NCBI RefSeq assembly: GCF_007565055.1
Contig: NC_044564.1
Location: 74,916,563-74,980,562, forward strand
Length of the DNA: 64,000 nt
Source: Rhinopithecus roxellana
Taxonomy: Eukaryota; Chordata; Mammalia; Primates; Cercopithecidae
Reading direction: 5' to 3'
The notes beneath the pieces were generated by a model, which worked only from the letters and a program-made list of their open reading frames with translations, made no database searches and was not told where the DNA came from. Positions 58,360-64,000 of this stretch are shown here, piece by piece; position 1 is the first letter of the stretch; the number at the start of each line of letters is the position of its first letter. Position numbers and translations under genes: made by a program.

Positions 58360-61300
58360 GATAATAACATCAAATATAAATGGACTAAATTCTCTAATCA
58401 AAATACATAGAGTTGCTTAATGGATGAAAAAACAATACCCAGTGGTCTATTGCCGACAAGATACACACTTCACCTATAAAAATACATATGGACTGAAAAT
58501 AAAGAGATGGAAAAGATATTTCATGTCAATGGAAACCAAAAAAGAACAGAAGTTGCTATATTCACATCAAACAAAATAGATTTCAAGACTAAAACTATAA
58601 GAAGGGACAAAGAATAAATAATGAAATGAAATGAAATGTAATTATATAATGAACAAGTGTCAATGAAGCAAGAGTATTTAACAATTGTAAATACACAGGC
58701 ATCACAGTGGAACACCCAAATATATAAAGCAAACATTACTAGAGATAAAAAGAGAGATAGACCTCAATAAAATAATAGCTGGAGACTTCAATCTCTCACT
58801 TTCAGGATTAGACAGATAATTCAGATGGAAAATTAACAAAGAAACAACAGCCTTAATCCATACTATAGATAAAAGAGACCTAATAGATATTTACAGAACA
58901 TTTCATCCAATGGGTGCAGAATACACATTCCTCCTCAGCATATGGGTCATTCTCAAAGACAGACCATATGTTAAGACACAAAACAAGTATTAAAACTTTA
59001 AAAAATGGGCCGAGCGTGGTGGCTCACACCTGTAATCTCAGCACTTTGGGAGGCCGAGGCGGGCAGATCACGAGGTCAGGAGATCAAGACCATCCTGGTT
59101 AACATGGTGAAACCCCATCTCTACTAAAAGTACAAAAAAATTAGCCGGGCATGGTGGCAAGCGCCTGCAGTCCCAGCAACTTGGGAGGCTGAGGCAGGAG
59201 AATGGCATGAACCCAGGAGGTGGAGCTTGCAGTGAGCCAAGATTGTGCCACTGCACTCCAGAATGGGTGACAGAGCGAGACTCCGTCTCAAAAAATAAAA
59301 AAAATAAAAAATGAAATATTATCAAGCATTTTCTTGGGCTACAATGGAATTAAACTGCAAATTAATAAAAGGAATATTGGAAACTATACAAACACATCAA
59401 AATTGAACAATATTCTCCTACAGGAGCAATAAATAATTGAATAACTGAATAAGGAAATTGAAAATTTTGTTGAAACCAATGATAATGTAAACACAATATA
59501 TCAAAACCTATGAGATACTGCAAAATCAGTATTAAGAAGGAAACTTATAGCTGTAAGTGCCTACCTTAAAAAAGAAAAATTTTAAATAAATAACCTAATG
59601 ATCCATCTTAAAAAACTAGGAAAGCAAGAGCAAATCAAATCCAAAGTGAGTAGAAGAAATAATAAAGATTGGCTCAGAAATAAGTGAATGAAATGAAGAA
59701 AACCATACAAAAGATCAATGAAGCGAAAAGTTGATCTTTTGGAAAGACAGACAAAATTGACAAATGTTTGCCCAGACTAACGAGGAAAAAAAGGGAGATG
59801 ACCCAAATAACTAAAATCAGGCATGAATAAGGAGACATTACAACTGATACTGCAGAAATGCAAAGGATCATTAGTGGCTACTATGAGCAAATATATGTCA
59901 ATAAATTGGAAACTCTGGAGGAAATGGATAAATTCCTGTACACATACAACCTGCGAAGATTGAACTTAAAGAAATCCAAGACCTGAACAGACAAATAACA
60001 AGATCAAAGTTGTTATAAAGTCTCTCAGCACGGAAAAGCTCGAGACTCAATAGCTTCACTGCTGAATTTGACAAAATATGTAAAGAACTAACACCAAACC
60101 TCCTCGAACTATTCTGAAAAATACGGGAGGAGGGAATACTTCCAAACTCATTCTGTGAGGCTAGCATTACTCTAATACCAAAACCAGACAAGACACATAA
60201 AAAAATATAAATATAGGACAACATCACTGATGAATATTGATGCAAAACTCCTCAACAAAATCCTAGCAAATCAAATGCAAAAACACATTAGAAAGATCAC
60301 TCATCATGACCAAGTGGGATTTTTCAAAATCATATGCAAATCAATCAACGTGACACACCATATCAATAGAATGAAGGACATAAAACGTATGATTATTTCA
60401 ATTGATGTTAAAAAAGCATTTGATAAAGTTCAACATCCTTTCATCATTAAAAAGTCCCCCAAAATTGGTGTAGAAGAACATACCTCAATATAATAAAAGC
60501 CATATATGACAAACCCACAGCTAGTATCATACAAAATGATACTAGTTCTAAGATTGGGATTATGAAAAGGATGCTCACTTTCATCACTGTTATTCAACAT
60601 AGTACTAAAAGTCCTAGATACAGCAATGAGACAAGAGAAAAAAATTAAAGGGCATCCAAGTTGGAAACAAAGAAATCAAATTACCAGGGTTTGGAGATGA
60701 TATGATGTTATATTTGGAAAAGCCTAAAGACTCCACCAAGAAACTATTAGAAATGATAAACAAATTCAGCAAAGTTGCAGGCTACAAAATGGACATATAA
60801 AAATTGGTAGCATTTCTATATGTTACCAGAGAACAATCTGAAAAAGAAATTTAAAAAGTAATCCCATTTACAATAGCTACACATAAATTTAAATACCTAG
60901 GAATTAACTAAAGAAGTAAAAGGTCTCTACAGTAGAATCTGTAAAACACTTATGAAATAAATTGAAGAGGAAAACAAAAACATGGGGAAATATTTCCTGT
61001 TCATGGATTGGAAGGATCAATATTGTTAAGCATTTCATGTTAAATGTCCATACTACCCAAAGCAATCTACAGATTCAATGCAATCCCCATAAAAATACCA
61101 ATGATACTCTTCACAGAAATAGAAAAAAACTAAAATGTATATGACAAAAGACCCACAGTAGCCAAAGTTATCCTGTCAAAAATAACAAAACTAGAGGAAT
61201 CACCTAACTTCAAGTTATACTACAGAGACATAGTAAGTAAAACAACATGGTGCTGGCATTAAAACAAACACATACACCAATGGAACAGAATAGATAATCC

Positions 61301-61622
61301 AGAAACAAATCCACATACCTATAGTAAACTCTCTTCTGACAAAGGTGCCATTAACATACATCGGGGAAAAGACAGTCTGCTCAATAAATCTTGCTGAGAA
61401 AACTGGATATTCACATGCAGAAGAATGAAAACTATACTTTTGTCTCTATCCATAGACAAAAATCAAATCAAGATGGATAAGTACTTAAATCTAAGACCTC
61501 AAACTATGAAACTACTATAAGAAAACTTTGGGGAAACTCTCCAGATTACTTGGACTGGGCAAAGATTTCTTGAGCAATATTTTACAGGTGTAGGCAACCA
61601 AAGCAAAGAAGGACAAATGACA
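58360..61622 (+). pseudogene. L1 ORF2 remnant with altered RT motif
   Basis: Sense ORF2: endonuclease domain (58360-58990), Alu interruption (59008-59315), then the RT domain. The longest intact piece is an 87-codon RT segment at 60230-60493 containing the NIDAK, HHDQVGF and SIDVKKAFDK stretches. The catalytic box reads FGDD at 60690-60701 instead of FADD. Multiple stops elsewhere. Similarity ends at 61622 before the C-terminal cysteine-rich region. Confidence 0.9.
59000..59315 (+). mobile_element. AluY-like element in L1 ORF2
   Basis: Alu from 59008 (GGCCGAGCGTGGTGGCTCAC) to an A-rich tail (AAAAAATAAAAAAAATAAA). GATCACGAGGTCAGGAGATC and GGTGGAGCTTGCAGTGAG fit AluY. AAAAAATG at about 59000-59007 recurs right after the tail, consistent with a short target site duplication. 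Confidence 0.93.
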
Positions 61623-62365
61623 CTCCAATAACAATGAGCATACTTATTGTTTAGATCTTGGATTGTAATACTATTTCGCACTAAAATGATCCTCAGAGAA
61701 ATGGCTGCTCCCCAGGGATGGTGCAGGGAAACTCCTAGTTGAAAGTAAACATCTTTTACATCAGAAAGTAAAGAAGTGCTAAAAATAACATTACACTGTG
61801 TCATAAGGATACAGAATTTAGGTTGCAGGGGCTCTTACTAGCCAAATCTAGGAGAAAGGAGGAACAAAACAAATAGATAGTTGTGTATTCCAAACCACTA
61901 GAGAGAATAATGAGTCACTAAAATTGGTATGAGTCTAAACTGATAATATTTATTCAAATGAATGAATGTATAAACAAATAAAGGCTGAAGGAAAGTTCTT
62001 GCTCACAGTAGAATTTCAAGTGAATACAAAGGAAGTTTCAATAATCAAAGTAAAGATCATCGATCTTTATGCAAGAATCATTGATGGGCAAAATTTTGAT
62101 GAAGATCAGAATATTTTCAAAGTCTACTCACCAATTACGTACTACTTGCAAGGGAAAAACATAGTAAATGTACCACAGTAAAAAATGACAATACATGAAT
62201 TGAGTGATCAAAATTAATATCAACAGTGAGGGGCAGGTAGACATCATGTACTTAGGAATGAAAGATTCACTATCACCTATATAGCATTCCAGATTAGGAA
62301 TTTATAATCTGAAGAAACATTAGACCAATCCCAAACAAGAAACATTCTATAAAATATATTTTTCA
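61623..62365. other. Stretch without a gene
   Basis: Unique-looking sequence. The 101-codon minus-strand frame at 61499-61804 starts here but runs back into L1, and the 71-codon frame at 61966-62181 has no recognisable domain. A small ATCATCGAT-type palindrome occurs near 62055. Confidence 0.4.
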
Positions 62366-62367
62366 AA

Positions 62368-62810
62368 GGACTATATTTTTTTAAAATGTCATTTTCATAA
62401 AAGACAACAAAAAGTTGAGTAGCTATTCCAGATTAAAGAAGACTAAAGAGACATGGTAACTCAAAATAATACATGAACCTAGACTGAATCTTTGTAATAG
62501 AGGAAAACATACTGTAAAGAACATTACTGGACCATTGATTAAATTGGAAATGTGCACTGAATTATTTAAGGTAAAGGAGCATAATGTATACAATTTACTC
62601 TCAAATGGTTCAGAAAAAATATAAATACATACATACACACATCCATGTACTTACATACATATATACAGATGGATAGATAGATGGCATATGGCAAACAAAT
62701 GGGGCAAAATATTAAAAATAGGTGAATCTGAGCAAAGAGCATTTTTTTATATTAATCTTGTAGTTTGAACTTAAAACTTACAAATATAAAATTAATGTAA
62801 TTTTAGTAAT
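62368..62810 (+). repeat. L1M (MB-like) 3'UTR with microsatellite
   Basis: Ordered L1M 3'UTR phrases: CAACAAAAAGTTGAGTAGC, CTATTCCAGATTAAAGAAGA, TAGAGGAAAACATACTGTAA, CTTACTCTCAAATGGTTC was reduced here to TTTACTCTCAAATGGTTCAG, and GGGGCAAAATATTAAAAATA. A (CATA)/(GATA) simple repeat interrupts it at 62621-62685, a usual position for this family. Confidence 0.75.
62621..62685. repeat. (CATA)n(GATA)n simple repeat
   Basis: Imperfect tetranucleotide units inside the L1M 3'UTR. Confidence 0.88.
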
Positions 62811-63184
62811 GAAGAAAAACTATGTGAATATGGCACAGCTTAGCAATCCTGTAACCATGGACGGGGAAGGAAGTTGAGAAATGCTTGGAGTGCTAAGGAG
62901 AACCTGAGGAGAAACTGTGAATAATTTGAATTTATCCTGAGAACATAGGAGATGTGTAAGATGAGGAAAGTCTGCCTTCTCACTTTAAAAGAGATAGAAA
63001 AATAAAAATCAAATAGAGTTGTTTAATAGAACAGAAAGAAAACTAAAGAGATTCGTTATTCCCCAAAGGGTGATACATTTAAATGTAACATGTTAAAAAA
63101 TATTTTTAGCTTAGTGGTGGCCTGTGCAGATTGCTGTCCTGATTCCCTAGGCTACTTTTCTGCAGAACAGTTATCTGGTACATT

Positions 63185-63645
63185 AAAATAAAAACTTCAG
63201 ATAAATTTAACAGAGTTACTTGAGCAAAAAACAATTCATGGATTGGGCAGCACTGAGAATCAGAAGAGGCTCAGAGAGCTCCACATAGCAGCATAAGCAG
63301 TGAGCTTTTACATGCTGAGTAGCAGAATAAAAACAGAGAAATCAACAGATTGTCTACTGATAGGCATTTATTTTATTTAGGCATGATGTCATGAGGCATT
63401 TTCTTTACTTGGGCATGGTCTTATCAGTTAGCTGCTTGTGATTGGCTGAAGCTCAGATGTTTATGATTGGTTGAAATCTATGTATTTGTTACAAAAAATA
63501 TACTACAAAGTTTCAGTTTATGGACTAAGTTAGGTTGCAGTTTGTTATGTAGGAGCTCAAAGTTCAGAGACATCCTGAGGCTAATTTAACAGCTTATTTA
63601 ACGTAACAGATAAAACTTGCCTGGGGGAAAAAGCGACTGTCAAGT
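63185..63645 (-). repeat. LTR-like element with inverted CCAAT boxes
   Basis: Read antisense it has CAGCCAATCAC and CAACCAATCAT (63430-63475), a TGTAAAAGCTC stretch that could be a TATA-like element, and a right-hand end with AACTCTGTTAAATTTATC. This architecture resembles an ERV LTR, and ordered phrases such as ACAATTCATGGATTGGGCAG are familiar from repeats. I cannot name the family and do not see secure ends. Confidence 0.5.
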
Positions 63646-63752
63646 TTGGGAAACACTGCACAGCAGAGAGTCTTGTCCTAGAGATTCACAATGTATAAAA
63701 GTATACTAAGGCTCTAAGAGTTTCAGAAGTAGTTTTAAAAAGATTATCTTAG

Positions 63753-64000
63753 GGCCAGGCACAGTGGCTCATGCCTGTAATCCCAGTACTTTGGAAGGCC
63801 GAGGCAGGTGGATCACGAGGTCAGGAGATCGAGACCATCCTGGCCAACACGGTGAAACCCTGTCTGTACTAAAAATACAAAAAAAGAAAAAATTATCTGG
63901 GCGTGGTGGCAGGTGCCTGTAGTCCCAGCTACTCATGAGGCTGAGGCAGGAGAATGTGCTGAACCCGGGAGGTGGAGCTTGCAGTGAGCCCAGATGGCGC
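63753..64000 (+). mobile_element. Alu (AluY/S), plus strand, cut by window end
   Basis: Starts GGCCAGGCACAGTGGCTC at 63753 and runs off the window at GAGCCCAGATGGCGC. GATCACGAGGTCAGGAGATC and GGTGGAGCTTGCAGTGAG suggest AluY or a late AluS. Confidence 0.93.

Larger units (their letters stand above)
54811..61622 (+). mobile_element. L1 (L1MA/L1PB-type), plus strand, full 5' end, 3'-truncated
   Basis: Starts near 54811 (GAGTAGAGATGGCAAAATAG), has a 5'UTR of about 2.1 kb with a (GA)n block, an ORF1 remnant (56950-57880), an inter-ORF region and an ORF2 remnant (58360-61622). Similarity stops inside ORF2 at AAAGAAGGACAAATGA, so the last part of ORF2, the 3'UTR and the poly-A tail are missing. It is closely related to the minus-strand L1 at 39.8-47.5 kb in 5'UTR, ORF1 and inter-ORF sequence. 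An AluY-like element sits in ORF2. Confidence 0.88.

Overview
The window is primate, almost certainly human, genomic DNA of low GC content. The evidence is the repeat content: eight Alu elements spanning J, S and Y types, L1MA/L1PB-type and older L1M LINEs, MaLR (MST/MLT1) LTR elements, ERV1-like LTRs, a MER2 DNA transposon, and many decayed MIR and L2 copies. I see no supported protein-coding exon, no CpG island, no tRNA or other structured RNA gene, and no CRISPR array. All open frames are short (longest 146 codons) and either lie in repeats or show no recognisable domain, so the window reads as intergenic or deep intronic sequence.

Layout. 1-3.5 kb: AT-rich sequence with traces of MIR. 3.5-5.3 kb: old L1M traces and a MER2 copy split by an Alu. 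5.57-7.15 kb: a MIR that was split by a 201-bp insertion, which is an inverted 97.5 percent identical copy of sequence about 1 kb downstream (6941-7141). 7.1-18.2 kb: mostly repeat-free sequence with MIRs and a solo MST-type LTR. A strong CTCF-like motif at 15974-15993 adjoins a repeat-free block that is a candidate conserved noncoding element. 18.2-19.6 kb: L2 split by an L1M. 20.7-24.2 kb: a four-layer nest of L1M(+), L1M(-), AluY(+) and AluS(-). 24.2-27.1 kb: mostly unique sequence with a perfect 13-bp hairpin, a polypurine tract and an (AC)n repeat. 27.3-29.1 kb: 5'-truncated L1(-), followed by L2(+). 31.4-34.4 kb: AluS and an MLT1 LTR. 36.8-39.1 kb: a complete MaLR provirus (LTR-internal-LTR, minus strand), then an LTR-like block. 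39.8-47.5 kb: a nearly full-length L1(-) whose 5'UTR contains a solo ERV1-like LTR. 47.5-52.7 kb: unique sequence, old repeats and an AluJ whose tail became a (CCCCT)n(CT)n microsatellite. 52.7-61.6 kb: two L1 5' ends in tandem on the plus strand, the second carrying ORF1 and ORF2 remnants and an AluY-like insertion. 61.6-64 kb: L1M 3'UTR, a CCAAT-containing LTR-like block, and an Alu cut off by the window edge.

No genes work together here. The functional candidates are regulatory: the CTCF-like site, candidate conserved noncoding blocks at 7.34-7.62 and 16.0-17.2 kb, and LTR and L1 5'UTR promoter remnants. The least expected observation is the inverted, TSD-flanked, A-tailed local duplicate at 5.75-5.96 kb, which looks like a retro-insertion of a neighbouring non-repeat sequence. 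I did not find a new biological system in the sense of a multi-gene machine.
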